Below are positions 1 to 10,976 of a stretch of 64,000 nucleotides of DNA, one piece after another. The notes below the pieces were generated by a model. The model saw nothing but the letters and a program-made list of their open reading frames with translations, had not been told where the DNA came from and did no database searches. Position 1 is the stretch's first letter; each line of letters starts with the position of its first letter. Origin of the DNA: Voacanga thouarsii (lineage: Eukaryota; Streptophyta; Magnoliopsida; Gentianales; Apocynaceae); assembly GCA_026120185.1 (NCBI GenBank), contig JANUWF010001218.1, positions 4,030,001-4,094,000 on the forward strand, written 5' to 3'. A program made the translations under genes and the position numbers.

Positions 1-650
1 TTAATATATGGAGATTTATCCGTTAAAAAGTGGCGGCTACCACATAACACAATACTTATACGATTTTTTATATTCTACTCCTAATATATTACCTAGATAT
101 ATCTTTTAAAATCTAGATTAATAATATTTAAAATTCTCTAAAAGATTATGATAAGATATTAGGAAAAAAATTTAATTTATTCTCAAATATTTTAGACAAT
201 AATTCCTAAGATAAATCACACTGCTAATTTTTGGAAATTGGTTCCAAGGTGGCAGCAAACCTAGGATGATTCGGCCAAGTGGACAAAAAATTAGGGAAGA
301 AGAAAACAAAAGAAAGGAAAGAATTTGAAGTGGCTAGGAATCGAACTCAAGCCCATAAAGAATTAATTTTCAAGCTTTATCCACTAATCCACACTAGTTC
401 TTGGTAAATATTCTCCTAATAAATTTCATTGATTCCTCCTCACCTGCTCCATCCTCTTCCTAATAAATTTCCCTCAATAAAATAAAACTCAACTAATTGC
501 AGTGATATGACCACTTCAAAAACAAATTAATTCATGCAACAAGCTGACATTTTTTTGAAAATAGTTCAAATCGCCAAGTGCAGTATAAAATAATGTGACA
601 TGCATAACTTTTCCCCACTTATTAAAGGTGGTTTAATACGGGGTATTACA
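1..650 (-). mobile_element. Chromovirus-like LTR, start side, truncated by the window edge
   Basis: Read on the minus strand from 650, the segment begins TGTAATACCCCG, a start typical of plant chromovirus (Tekay/Del-like) LTRs. It aligns patchily with the LTR that begins at 60913: the TGTRAWACCCC start, an AATAAG-GGGG block, ATGCATGTCA and a tRNA-like segment come in the same order. The bases outside position 650 (CATTG, then ACATGACG) contain no polypurine tract. This is therefore more likely the outer end of a 5' LTR than a 3' LTR following an internal region. The other end lies outside the window. Family placement is by motif recognition only. Confidence 0.6.
325..400 (-). other. tRNA-like module with A and B boxes inside the LTR
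   Basis: On the minus strand there is an A-box-like TGGATTAGTGG (381-391), which fits TRGYNNARNGG at 10 of 11 positions. A B-box-like AGTTCGATTCC (337-347) fits GGTTCRANTCC at all but the first base. The two are 33 nt apart. The surrounding text resembles a degenerate tRNA or the head of a tRNA-derived SINE. The partner copy at 61150-61230 has the same spacing and nearly the same distance from its LTR start. I see no complete cloverleaf, so this is not called as a tRNA gene. Confidence 0.6.
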
Positions 651-1871
651 CATTGTATTGGACATGACGCACTGTGAGAATATTTCATGGAACATGTCAT
701 AAGTGCTTTCTAGCCATAATGATATTAAAAGTCATTCGATCTGAATTCATCATAGTTTCCTACTTGATAAATTTTATATTTTGACGTTGTCTAAAGTTGT
801 CTTTAATCAGATAATAAATTAGACTGTTGTTGGATATAGAATAAATCAGGGAGAGGAATATGATTGATAGTGAAGGAATTTTGTCCTTCTCAATTATGTG
901 AGAGATATCCATGGGCCTTTTGATAAGTTAGACTGTTAAAATACATGGCCGTGCTTAAATATATCAATCTGAGATATTGATATCATTTCTTTGAACAGTC
1001 TACTATGAGATCAAGAAATAATTAATTAAACTTAATAAGGATGACATGCTCCGTGCCTTATGCTTAATTTGGATATCGTGTGACAAAAGGACTAAATATA
1101 AAGTTATGATTTGGTTCAAAGAGATCACTGATCTTCATTTAATCTGGATAGTTATAATGTTTTACTAGAAACTCTTCATAACTTGTGGGCCATTTAAATG
1201 TGATTTGGGCACACGCCAGTATTAAATGAACCTATAGAGTCACCCAATAGCGAACTCGTTAGGTTATTTTTCTGGTAACTAGGTTCGATGAATTTGAAAA
1301 TATGTCTAAGTTAATCGAATCTAGAAAATTGAATAGATGTAATGAATTTGAAAATATGTCCACGTTCGATGCATCTGGATAATGTCCAGATTATAAGAAT
1401 TTGACTTGGTAAATTAATTAGTTAAATTATCGAGATAATGGCAAATCTTATCATATCTATTTTAATTTATTTTCAATTTAAAATAAAATATGATAAGATA
1501 TTATCAGAGTTGGACTCTAAGAGGTTTGGATGATTTTAAAAGAAAACCCTAACTGTCTTCTCAAGGGTGCTCTTTGTTAATATTCGTGCCTCCATTCACC
1601 AAAAAAATTCAAGCCTCTCAAACCCTTGGCGCAAGCACTCCCGGGGTAATGAGTTGGGTCACCGTGTGTATCTGATAGAGGGCGTTCGCACATTGCAGCA
1701 TCTGGTGATCGTTTGAATTGCACGTATGATAGCAAAGTCAGAATCCAAGGATTTTGATTACACCGAACATAGGTAATTCTATAATCCCTAGATCATCTTA
1801 ATCATTTGACTTGGGTTCTCGGAAGGGATTCGTAGATATTTTTCACGTTTAGGAGTCCACGAATCCTAACA
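651..1871 (+). repeat. Probable Copia-type LTR remnant
   Basis: There are no ORFs of note. The text (a 'gggccatttaaatgtgattt' block, then a 'cctatagagtcac' block, an 'aaaaccctaac' segment and a possible CA end near 1871) has the style of plant Copia LTRs and recalls the LTR1 family below. Its left end is cut by the chromovirus-like LTR. A local duplication of 'gaatttgaaaatatgtc' occurs at about 1291 and 1343. The assignment is an inference from texture and shared words. Confidence 0.35.
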
Positions 1872-2502
1872 CAATCCACATGAAAAGTGTGAAAATAATT
1901 AATCTTTTATCTTGCCTTTGTTCTACTGCATATGGATAATTTTATTTGTGTTTTGTTTACTTATTTGAGTTCCTACTTGTTTTAGTGGGTTTTGGACTTG
2001 GATTTTTTAAATTTTGAATTTAGTTTGTTTGCTTATTTTAGCTTAATTTAGTTTAATTTATGGTGTGTTTTTATTATAGTTATATGTTTGTTTATTTATA
2101 GTATATAAAAAAAAAAGAGAAAAAAGAAGAAAAAGAGAAAAGAGAAAAAAATGTGTTACAAGTACCAAAACAAAAGTAGTACCATTTAAATCAATTGAAC
2201 ATGCGCCAATTTGATTCAAAAACATCAAAATCACTAAGATACTCGGAGTAACCAAAGCTTGTAATTATCCTTGACCCAGCACCGGTTAGATCTGTGAAAC
2301 AAGAAATGACGTTGTTTCATTTAATGCAGTTAGAGCTTTAAAACCTATCCAGCATTTGTTATCATACTTCAATAGGCATCGGTTAACTTCATATAGCTAG
2401 CAAATAGGAAAGCCTTAGCTGTCAGTTTTTCTCTAATGCCTTCCAAAATTCTACTGTCATTTCTTTCCTATTTTCTTCCCTCTTTAGCATCGATTGAAGT
2501 TT
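1872..2502. other. AT-rich intergenic stretch, nothing recognised
   Basis: T-rich and A-rich text with a purine run around 2107-2150 (A/G only). The only ORF is a 65-residue minus-strand frame rich in L, F and S, produced by the antisense of that purine run, and it is not credible as a gene. No RNA gene, terminal repeat or domain is visible. Confidence 0.5.
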
Positions 2503-4231
2503 GTTAGTGTTATGCTTTAGAACCAATCCATTTGTACAATATATTCTGCATATTTATTTAATAAAAACATTCTTTATCTTTCAATTTCTTTGTTTCATAT
2601 GTGTATGTGTATAAAACTGATAGATAAAGTACTAAGCACAATGTAAGTCCTAAGCACAATGTACAGTGTTAAAAAAAAAATTATGATGTGAGATTCTTAC
2701 TATATTTTGTAGTGTTTGTACTTAAACAATCCCTAGTCAGCGTGTGTTATACTTTTTGATTAGATCAAATGGTAGTTTTCACATCCATGAGTAGAGTAAT
2801 ACTCAAAGTGAATATGTGAATGCTTGCTAAATGAATAAGTTCATTGGATAACCTAACTATGAGATAATCACATGGATAACTATTTAGTGCCAGTGATAGA
2901 ATCTTATTATAGCAAAAGTGCAAGTATCCTTAGCTTGAGATCTTCAAGGTACTTTGTATGCTGAGTGTTGTAATTTGATTCCTATCCTTGGAATCTTTTC
3001 AAGACGGTCTATATGGAGGACATTATGTACAACATGAAGTATATGAAAGTAGTTGAGATGATCAACAAAGGATTCATCACTCCTCATAGTAGGAAAGTAT
3101 ATCTCATAAGCACTTGTAGGGAATCATTATTCAAGAAGTCCTTAGTCAAGGTAATTGTGTATTAGAAATAGTTTCAAATGGTACATATGTTGAGTAATGA
3201 ATTTTGGAACAAGTACTAATAAATTTGAGTTAGAATTAATTATATTCTAGAAGGAGTTGGCACTAATTCTATACTTTAAACTGAATAAGACATAGAATGA
3301 ATTATTGCACTGATATTTTGCTATTGAAAGGTTTATGTCCAGATATTTGAATTTCTGGACTTTTGAGTGGTCATGATGTATTGCTAGATATGGCTTATGA
3401 TATGCTAAATATGAATTTATTAATTAAAGAATTAATAAATTAATCCTAATTAGAATTAATAAGTTAATTCTAATTATCAATGATTACTAATTTTATAGTT
3501 ATTATGATTAGTTCATATTTGCTATTAATAGACCATGAAAATCTAATAGGGCACACACAATACATGAATTGAAAAACAAGATATTAGATGTTAATATTAT
3601 GGAGTTAATTTGTGATAAGAAATAATATAATAGCTAATTATAAATTGTTATAATTATTGGGTCAAAATTACAAATACTAAATCTTTGTAGTCGAATTATA
3701 AACTTGTTATAATTTAAGCGCCTTATTGCAATTTTGAAACTAAAGCCCATAATGGAAAAGGGCTTTGTTATTACTTCCTAAAAGGTTTAAGAAATAGGGG
3801 GATATCTGAGACAGTGATTTTAATAAAGAAAAGTCATCCTTTTGTTCTTCTGTTGATGACTAAAGTTTTTCCTTTTTTTTTCAAAAAACAAGGAATTTTC
3901 CCTTTATTCTTCTCCCGAAACAATATTAACTCTACAACTTCCACAAATTTGTTCTGCTAGCACAGAACAGTTGCATTTGATTTTTGAGTACATTCTTCGT
4001 GTAGATCTCTATTGGAGAACTTCTTGTACTTGGAATTTAGTGGTACACGACTTGGACAACTTTTCGGAAGAATTCCGCACATGAAGAAAAATTTTAAAAA
4101 CTATAATTGCTAGGTAATGAAAATTTTTCTCTCTCTTAACCCGTTTAAATACATATGAGTGCTCCTATTGCGTAGATTTTGTTTTAATTTTCGTTACGCA
4201 TAAATTATTTTTGCATGATCGAAATCCAATA
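2503..4231 (+). mobile_element. LTR1-family solo LTR (oldest copy)
   Basis: It starts TGTTAGTGTTATG and follows the same order of blocks as the LTR1 copies at 10131 and 43087. Shared blocks include the 'aataaaa' stretch, 'acttaaacaatccctag', 'aactatttagtgccagtga', 'gtgcaagtatccttag' and a late 'gctagcacagaa' block. At about 1729 bp it is close to the 1714 bp of the TSD-bounded copy at 43087. The proposed end (CCAATA at 4231) has lost the canonical CA and I find no matching TSD, which fits an old insertion. No internal region adjoins it. Confidence 0.7.
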
Positions 4232-5453
4232 GTGCTTATCAATCCCCTATTTTCAATCTCCTTTCAAATAATCTTTTCCCGAGATTTTGCCTTTCTCTTT
4301 GCAAACCTACCGTGGAATCCCCCATCTTTGTCTGAAAATCCTAGCTTATCTTACAATTGAGGTTGCCAAGAATGCCCTCCAAATCACTCGATTAAAGTGA
4401 TTTTTCTTTGAAAAGATCTCAATTTCTAGTTGTATAGTAGTCGTGGGTAGTTTCTTTCACTCTTCCTCTACCAATTTTTTTTGGGGAAATGCCCCTTCCT
4501 TTCTTTTCCAATGTTTCAGCTTTTAAGGGTTTTTAATTGTGCTTGAGATATTGAAACTTGATTCATATTATGAGACTTTAATTGATGGGTTTTTAATTTT
4601 GTGTAGTATTTAGAATGCTTTATGCTAATTTGCTTCGAAATTCGTATATTAAATGCTTCTAAGAGTGCTTAAGCTATTTTATTTCGATGAGAATATTGAG
4701 TTGTTATTACTTTGAGGAGGTTGAGATGTATTTGATTTTGAGATTTAATGCATGCTTTGAGTTAAGATGCTAGTATGATTTGGAGGAGAATGGGATTCAT
4801 TGGGGATTTTTTTTTTTAGGTTTGACTTGTAATATGGAGAAATGGATTTTGGATATTGATAAATTGGTTCTAATTTTTTCTTTGGGGTTTTCTGAATATG
4901 TGGAGTTCGTATTCTTTTTTTTTTTTGTGGTTGTGGAACTATGTTCTATACATTAAAACTAGCTTTGAAATGGTACTGTTTTATTGAATGTGGTGGATAT
5001 TGAGCTTTTATTTTGGAAAAATTGAAACTTGATCGGGATTTTGTGCAGCTAAGGGGTAAAGCTAAATTAGTGAAATTAGGTGTTTTGTTTTTGTTTTTCT
5101 AATAAAAATGCATTGTGCTATGAGGAATTATGTAGTGGGTGCTGAGATTGCATATTTTGTGAAAAATATTGAAATGTTGTTGCCTTATGGAGTTTGAGGT
5201 AAAAGGTTGAATTATTTGCATTTATGACGAAAAAGATTTCTTTTGCCTTGTGGTTTTGTGATGTACTAGCGAAGGTTTACATTTTTGTAGGATTTGTGAA
5301 TATTCATTACTTGACTCTTGCTATTTTCATATGCTTATCTTGGATTTTTACTTAATTTTGAATAGCATGGTTTTATGAATATTCATTTTATTGTTGTATT
5401 TTTAGATTTTAATTGAGTTGTTGTAGTTGTTGATTGGAGATTTAGTTGTAAAT
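4232..5453 (+). other. Non-coding spacer, left target flank of Gypsy-1
   Basis: No ORF of credible length. The text is T-rich with CT-rich patches near 4260-4520, like a transcribed leader or spacer. The last five bases (TAAAT, 5449-5453) are the TSD of Gypsy-1 and recur at 33682-33686, so this stretch was once continuous with 33687 onward. There an env-like ORF remnant and an Athila-type polypurine tract follow. By inference it is the pol-env spacer of that older Athila-like element. A host gene 5' region cannot be excluded, but nothing supports it. Confidence 0.4.
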
Positions 5454-6576
5454 TGATAGAAATCAACTCGGCCATAGGAATTGAGCTCAAGAAGAGGGAG
5501 AGGACGAAATTGAAACAAAACCAAGCTTGCTTGGTCTATTGATGAGAGTCCGTGGCAAACAATTCCAACACAACCTTCAAATATATTTACAAGCTCATTT
5601 CAAGTGGGATAGCATATAGACATTGCCAGGACAACATCAAGAATGGACCATGAGCTGGTGTATGAAGGACGTCTACCAGAAGCTGTTCACACAGAAAAAT
5701 GAAGCCTGCCAGAGTAGGCCTGACGCCGACTCGATGAACTTGACCTGGCACCAGCTGAGGATTGGACCGACAGTGGAATTCCCAACTTTTGACACGAAGT
5801 AGTGTGCATTTAGAGCGGACCAGACGCTAGCCAGAGAAGCCCGACCCGGCACTGGCTAGGGACTGTAAATTCCCATTTTCTTTCGGCTTTTTGTGACCCG
5901 AGTACTGTTCTTCCAAATTGGACTCGACGTCGCCCCTAGGAAGCCTACCCGGCTCTAGCCCTATTTTGGAACCCAAACCCCTGATGTTTTTTAGCTATTT
6001 TGGGGTCATTTTATAATATTTAAAAATATTTAATTCGGGAACAGAACACCTTTATATAATGCTATTGTATTGTAAGAAATAAAATAACATATTACACATT
6101 TTTAACATGAATGAAGATTCATCTTAAAGGTTTGAAGCATGGAGAGATTCCTTGTTCAACTTTAATCCAAGACTAACCTAAGGGCTTAGTCCATCTTTGA
6201 GTAAGTGTCTATAAACTCTAAGGATAATTCAACTAGGAAATCAACAAGGGTTCTTCTTGTATGTCATTTAGGGTTCTTGTTGTTTCTTGTTTGAATGCCC
6301 ACAATTTTCTATCCTTTTCATTCTTGATTTCTTTCTAAGTCAAGGGTTCTAAGGTGTTGTTGTGGTAGACCTTATCTACTAAACTTGGGGTTCTAAAAGC
6401 AAGTTCTTTTAGGGTTCTTTGTTTGTGGAAAAAAGGTGTTACTTTGTTACTTTTCTTGATCTCTTTATGTCATTTCCTTGTTTGTTTTGTTTATCTTGAA
6501 GTCCTTCTACTCTGTTAAAGTCCAAACAAAAGCCACTTTTAGATCTAGAAAGACTTCCTCCCTCAAGCTCATAACA
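5454..6576 (+). repeat. Gypsy-1 5' LTR
   Basis: 1123 bp, starting TGATAGAAATC and ending CATAACA. It pairs with 32690-33681 but is about 130 bp longer, because it keeps a GC-rich block (around 5820-5930) that the 3' LTR lacks. A TATATAAT box lies at 6053-6060 and is matched at 33160-33167. A 14-bp inverted repeat at 5521-5534 differs from its 3' LTR counterpart by a matched pair of substitutions. The visible divergence between the two LTRs points to an old insertion. Confidence 0.9.
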
Positions 6577-7283
6577 AAGTTGGTATTAGAGCAAGGATAA
6601 GCTTAGATCTCTACCTTAGCTTGGATCCATCAAACCTAGAGTATTGTTTGATATTGAATTTTACTTGGATAAAAAAAAAAAAAAAGGAGAATGAGAATGA
6701 CTTGTTGAAAAAAGATCCTTAGGAATACATTGTTTATTGATGTTGTGATTATATTGGGCTTGTTTGGAAAGAAATTTGCTTGCAAAGTTCTATACAAAAA
6801 TCTTGCACATAAGGTGTTTGATAAAAGTTCTCCATGACCATATACTTTATGAACGCTATGTGTTTGATGAAATGTCTCAAAGAAAGAATGTGGCTTGAAT
6901 ATTAGTGTTATTTCTATAACAGTTTCATTGTATTCTTCAAACTATCTTTTTTTTTTCTTGTGTGTTGTGAACACCTTGTATTCTACTTGTTTCTTGACCT
7001 CTAAGTGTTCACTAAAATTGTCATCCTAAGACCCTTGTATTGAAGTATCCTAAGAACTAATAGACTAAAGTGAACTAAAGCCTTGATGTTAGGGAGGAAT
7101 TTGGTTGAACAAGTGCAACATTGAGTGAGCGAAAAAGGCAAGAGAGAAAGTTTCTTTTTTGAAAAAGCCATGGAGTGTAAACTTGAGAGTGGAATGCAAA
7201 CACTTAAGGAGTGAGTGAGGAAACCAATTTCTATTTTTGTTCTCTTAACTGTTTTTGTGGGAATATCAATCTAAACTCCAACG
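6577..7283 (+). other. Gypsy-1 primer binding site and 5' leader
   Basis: The primer binding site TGGTATTAGAGC (6581-6592) differs by one base from the usual plant initiator-Met site TGGTATCAGAGC and sits four bases after the LTR. The remaining leader to the gag start has no ORF of note and includes an A-run at 6671-6684. Confidence 0.75.
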
Positions 7284-8316
7284 ATGACTTAAGGAGAGGA
7301 ACCGACTAGGCTAAATCTTGGTGGAACAAGTAGACTACAAGATGATCTGGGAGATCTTCGTGAAACCCTCGTTTCATTGCAAGGAGTATGGAGGGCATTT
7401 GGAGAAAGATGACCGAACTTCAAGCTCAACAAGGCCAAACATCTACCGGTAGTCAAAGGAGGGGACAAGAGCAACTAGAAGCCTACAACACACCTCCCGT
7501 GAATACACAACCTAGAGAAGAATGGGATGAATTTTTAGTTGGAGAAAATCAACAAGTTCCTATGAGAGGAGAGAGAAACGGGTTGAGAGGAGGTAGAGGC
7601 CAAGAGAGATTTGGCAAAAATCTTATGAGGGGAGATGAAAAAAATATTGAGAGAGAATTTAAATGGGAAGAGGGATACCCGAAGAAAGACTATGGAGAAC
7701 AATATCGGGGTAATATGATAAGAGGTAGGAGGAGAGATGAAAATGAGGTAGAGCGAGAATTGGAAAATATCAAAATGAAGATACCACAATTTTTAGGGAA
7801 AAGTGATCTCGAGGTATACTTTGAATGGGAAAGAAAAATAAAAATTCTATTTGATTGCCAAGACTATAATGAGAGAAATAAAGTGAAGTTGGCAGTATTG
7901 GGGTTTTTAGATTATGCATTGGTATGGTGGGAGCAGGTTTTGGCCAATAGAAGGAGAATGGGAGAAAATGCCGTTAGTACATGGGAATTGATGAGGGCGA
8001 GGTTTTGTACCGCACTACTAGTACAACGAGCTATATCAAAGACTTCAAGTGCTAAGACAAGGGAATAAAAGTGTTGAAGATTATCGCAAAAAACTTGAGG
8101 TGCTAATGATAAGGGCGGTAATTAATAAAGATCCACGTGCCACCAAAGCGAGATTTCTAATTGGATTGAACTGAGAGATAGCCAATGTAGTCGAGTTGCA
8201 TTTGTATGAAACCTTGGAAGAAATGGTGCACACGGCTATAAAGGTAGAAAAATAATTGAAGAAAAGGCCATTTGAGAGGAGAGTAAGCCAACCAACTTCA
8301 TCTCCTAAAGAATATC
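7284..8316 (+). pseudogene. gag: Gypsy-1 gag, N-terminal and middle part, broken
   Basis: The likely original start is ATG at 7284, followed at the third codon by a stop where a Gln codon would fit. The readable frame then shifts near 7395-7412 to the frame open at 7388-8068. That frame has a Gln-rich start, a basic/acidic Arg-Glu-rich stretch, then the plant retrotransposon gag core: 'IKMKIPQFLGKSDLEVYFEW', the YALVWWEQV motif and the WELMRARF motif. After a second frameshift near 8010 the core continues (KSVEDYRKKLEVL, then ATKARFLIGLN, then an in-frame stop) to about 8310. There the Athila/Tat-like solo LTR interrupts it at TSD ATATC. The product would be the capsid-forming Gag; this copy cannot make it. 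Confidence 0.85.
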
Positions 8317-8533
8317 TGATGTGTTTGGATTTGGATATAAAAAACATATAAAAACTAACCACATTCCTAATCGAGTTTACATGAAAACGTTAACCCCAAA
8401 TTACACATATGAGCAAGCGTACTCATCATTAACATAACATTGGATTCAAACGAGTGTCGATCCTCAAGGAATAAGTATACATTAATCACTTCTCTTTTAT
8501 TGTTTAATCGACTCAATAAAGTGGAAACGAAAT

Positions 8534-8564
<31 letters not shown>

Positions 8565-9816
8565 TAAAATATATGCATGTCAAGGATAGAGAATTATGTA
8601 ACTCAAACCATTGTTTAGACAAACATGATCTTAAAGTATCTAATCTTTATCACAACCAATTATTCTCTTGGCATCATGAAGGATTAAAGTAGACTCACTT
8701 CTGTCTCAACTAATTCATCTAAAAGATGCATTAACCACAGTCCTTTGATTAAATTTCCATACTCTGGCAAATTTAAAACATGAAATTAACCAATGAATCC
8801 ATACTCTGGTAGACATCAATTAACCTTTAATTACCAGTTCTTAGCAATTAACCTCTTTCTCAAGCAAGTTAAGAGACAACAAATATGAAATTATTCAAAT
8901 TGAAACCTCCATCAACCCATTTTCCAAGCAAGTCAATGGAAAGAAATAATCAATCAATCTCGTAATCAACCCAAGTAATTAAATACCAAGAGTAACAATC
9001 AATAAATCAAAAGATCAAATAACTTTAAAAATCATGAATATCTAAAACAATGTCGAATTACAATAAAACAATTAACATATCATTGTTCAAGAAAAAGAAA
9101 ACAAAGTAAAAGAAAACACTCATAGACAAGCCTCATTCTTCTTCCTTTGAAGACCTTCTTGTTCAACCCTCATTGATTTGGAGAATACCTTCTTTGATTT
9201 GAATGACTTTCTATGATGATCTATGAATTTTCCCATTTTCCTTTGTTTTTTCCATCTATTTATAGGCTTGGGAAGTGTTAAAACTCGTTGGTGTAATGTT
9301 CTTGGCCGAGTAGAAGTTGGGAGATACTAAAACTCCACAGATTACTAAAAATTACGTAGAAAAATCACAATCTCGCCTTTTCCTCAGAGCATAGCCGACG
9401 CCGCCTTGGCTCTCGGAGCCGGTGCCGGTTGTGTTTTGGTTCTCTACTCGTTCGTCGATTTTTTTTTTTGTGAATTTCGCATAATGTAGTCCAGCATACA
9501 ACTGGCACCACCTTGGCTCTTAGAGTCGGCGCTGGTTCCACTTTGTTCCGCTTTGTTTTGATAATTTTTTGTCGTCTCGAAATTCGTGTCATCAGTGTAT
9601 GGCCGGCGCCGGTTCTAGTGGCTTAGCTGGCGCCGCCTCTCTTTTATTTTGGGATGTTTTTTCTTCGTTTTACCCTTAAAATCTAAAAAAATGCACAAAA
9701 TACCTTTCCAAGGGTAAAATCTCAAATATGAAGGAATATGACTAGTTATTGAACAAAATATATCACAAAAAAGCCTCAAATAACTAGAAAAAATATGATT
9801 AATTTAGGCCCTATCA
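8317..9816 (-). mobile_element. Athila/Tat-like solo LTR inside Gypsy-1 gag
   Basis: 1500 bp with TG...CA ends and perfect 5-bp TSDs ATATC at 8312-8316 and 9817-9821; removing it restores the gag reading across the site. On the minus strand it starts TGATAGGGCC, has a CCTATAAATAG TATA box, and carries a 'cttgaggatcgacactcg' block typical of plant Athila/Tat LTRs. No PBS, PPT or internal region remains, so it is a solo LTR produced by LTR-LTR recombination. It holds three GC-rich blocks with GGCGCCGG/GGTGCCGG words between 9391 and 9640. Confidence 0.85.
9256..9266 (-). promoter_or_regulatory. TATA box of the Athila/Tat-like solo LTR
   Basis: Reads CCTATAAATAG on the minus strand, the plant TATA consensus. 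It supports minus orientation of this LTR; U5 would extend toward lower coordinates. Whether it still drives transcription is unknown. Confidence 0.5.
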
Positions 9817-9821
9817 ATATC

Positions 9822-10130
9822 CTAAGCCGATATCTAAACAGGAAGGAGTTCCAAGGCCACCACTTAGGGAGTTTACTAAACCAAAGGAAGAAGGGAATAA
9901 AGATAAAGGAAAGGCTATTGAGAAGCTGAAGAGCCGGGATATCAAGTGCTTTCGTTGCTTGGGATATAGACACACGGCACACAAATGCCCAAGCAAGAGG
10001 GTGATGTATACAAATGACTATGATGAGATTTCATCCGAGGAAGAAGAATATAAGAAATTAGAAGAAATTCAAAAGGAAGAAGAAATTCCGAGTGAAGAGA
10101 GTGAAGAAGCTAGGCAAGTGTGTGCATTAC
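9822..10130 (+). pseudogene. gag: Gypsy-1 gag, nucleocapsid part with zinc knuckle
   Basis: It resumes the gag frame after the solo LTR with a Pro/Lys-rich linker. A CX2CX4HX4C zinc knuckle follows (about 9947-9988, residues CFRC...H...C), then a Glu-rich acidic tail. Zinc knuckles of this kind bind the genomic RNA during particle assembly. The frame is interrupted at 10131 by the LTR1 insertion (TSD ATTAC at 10126-10130) and resumes in the protease region at 20362. Confidence 0.85.
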
Positions 10131-10976
10131 TGTTAGCGTTGTGCCCTAGAGGTAATCATTTGTACATTGTATATGATACATTTTATTTTAATAAAAGACA
10201 TTATTTATCTTACAGTATCTTTTGTTTACTTTTGTATAAAATAACTGTTAGATAAAGTCCCTAGTACAACACTGTGTTAAGGAAATTATGATATGAGATT
10301 CCTACTACACTGTACAGTGTTAGTACTTAAATAGTCCCTAGTCGTAGTATTAATGAGATAGGACATCATTAATGCATTAAGACTATCATGTGTTGATCAG
10401 ACGGTGTTTCTCATATCCGTGAGTATTGAGATACTCAAAGTTAATAAGTGGATGCTTGTTAATAGAACAAGTACATTGGATGACCTAACTATGAGATAAT
10501 TACATGAATAACTATTTAGTGCCAGTAATATAATATTAACATAGCAAACTTGCAAGTATCCTTAGACTTGAGATCTCCAAAGTACTTTGTTTGCTGAGAA
10601 TTGTACTTTGATTCCAGTCTTTGGAGCTAGATCGAGGGCCACCTATGGAATGGATATTAGGTACATTGTGAGGTAAATAAAAGTAGTTGAGAGGATCAAT
10701 AAATGATTCACCATTCTTAATAGCAGGGACGAATATCTCACAGCTACTTGTAGGAATTACCAGTCGAGAAGTCCTTGGCCAAGGCAATTGTGTATTGGAA
10801 ATAGTTCTAATTGATACACATCTAGAGTGGTGGGTTTCTGATACAAGTACTATTATATTCAAACTAGAATTAATATGTATATATATTCTAGAGGGAGTTG
10901 GCACTAATTTTGTACTCCAAACTGAATGAGATATTGTATGATGAAAGAAGCTAATTGCACTGTAGTTTGTTATTGA
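10131..10976 (+). mobile_element. LTR1-family solo LTR, left part (split by Copia-A)
   Basis: It starts TGTTAGCGTTGTGCC and aligns with the LTR1 copy at 43087 block by block until 10976, where Copia-A begins. The remainder lies at 20185-20356. The whole LTR is bounded by TSDs ATTAC (10126-10130 and 20357-20361). About 0.7 kb of the LTR, corresponding to roughly 43946-44625 of the intact copy, is missing at the junction. An antisense open frame at about 10536-10930 is also open in the copy at 43520-43957. Confidence 0.85.

Noticed and set aside
4232..5453. 5' untranslated region or promoter of a host gene
   Set aside because: CT-rich patches look like a leader, but no start codon with a sustained ORF follows, and the continuation after 33687 is transposon-like.
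5500..5560. Hammerhead-ribozyme-like words (GGACGAAA, GATGAG and GTCC) in the Gypsy-1 LTR
   Set aside because: The order is permuted, no stem III/cleavage site and stem I can be placed between the core boxes, and the 3' LTR copy loses the GTCC pairing. Not a credible self-cleaving ribozyme.
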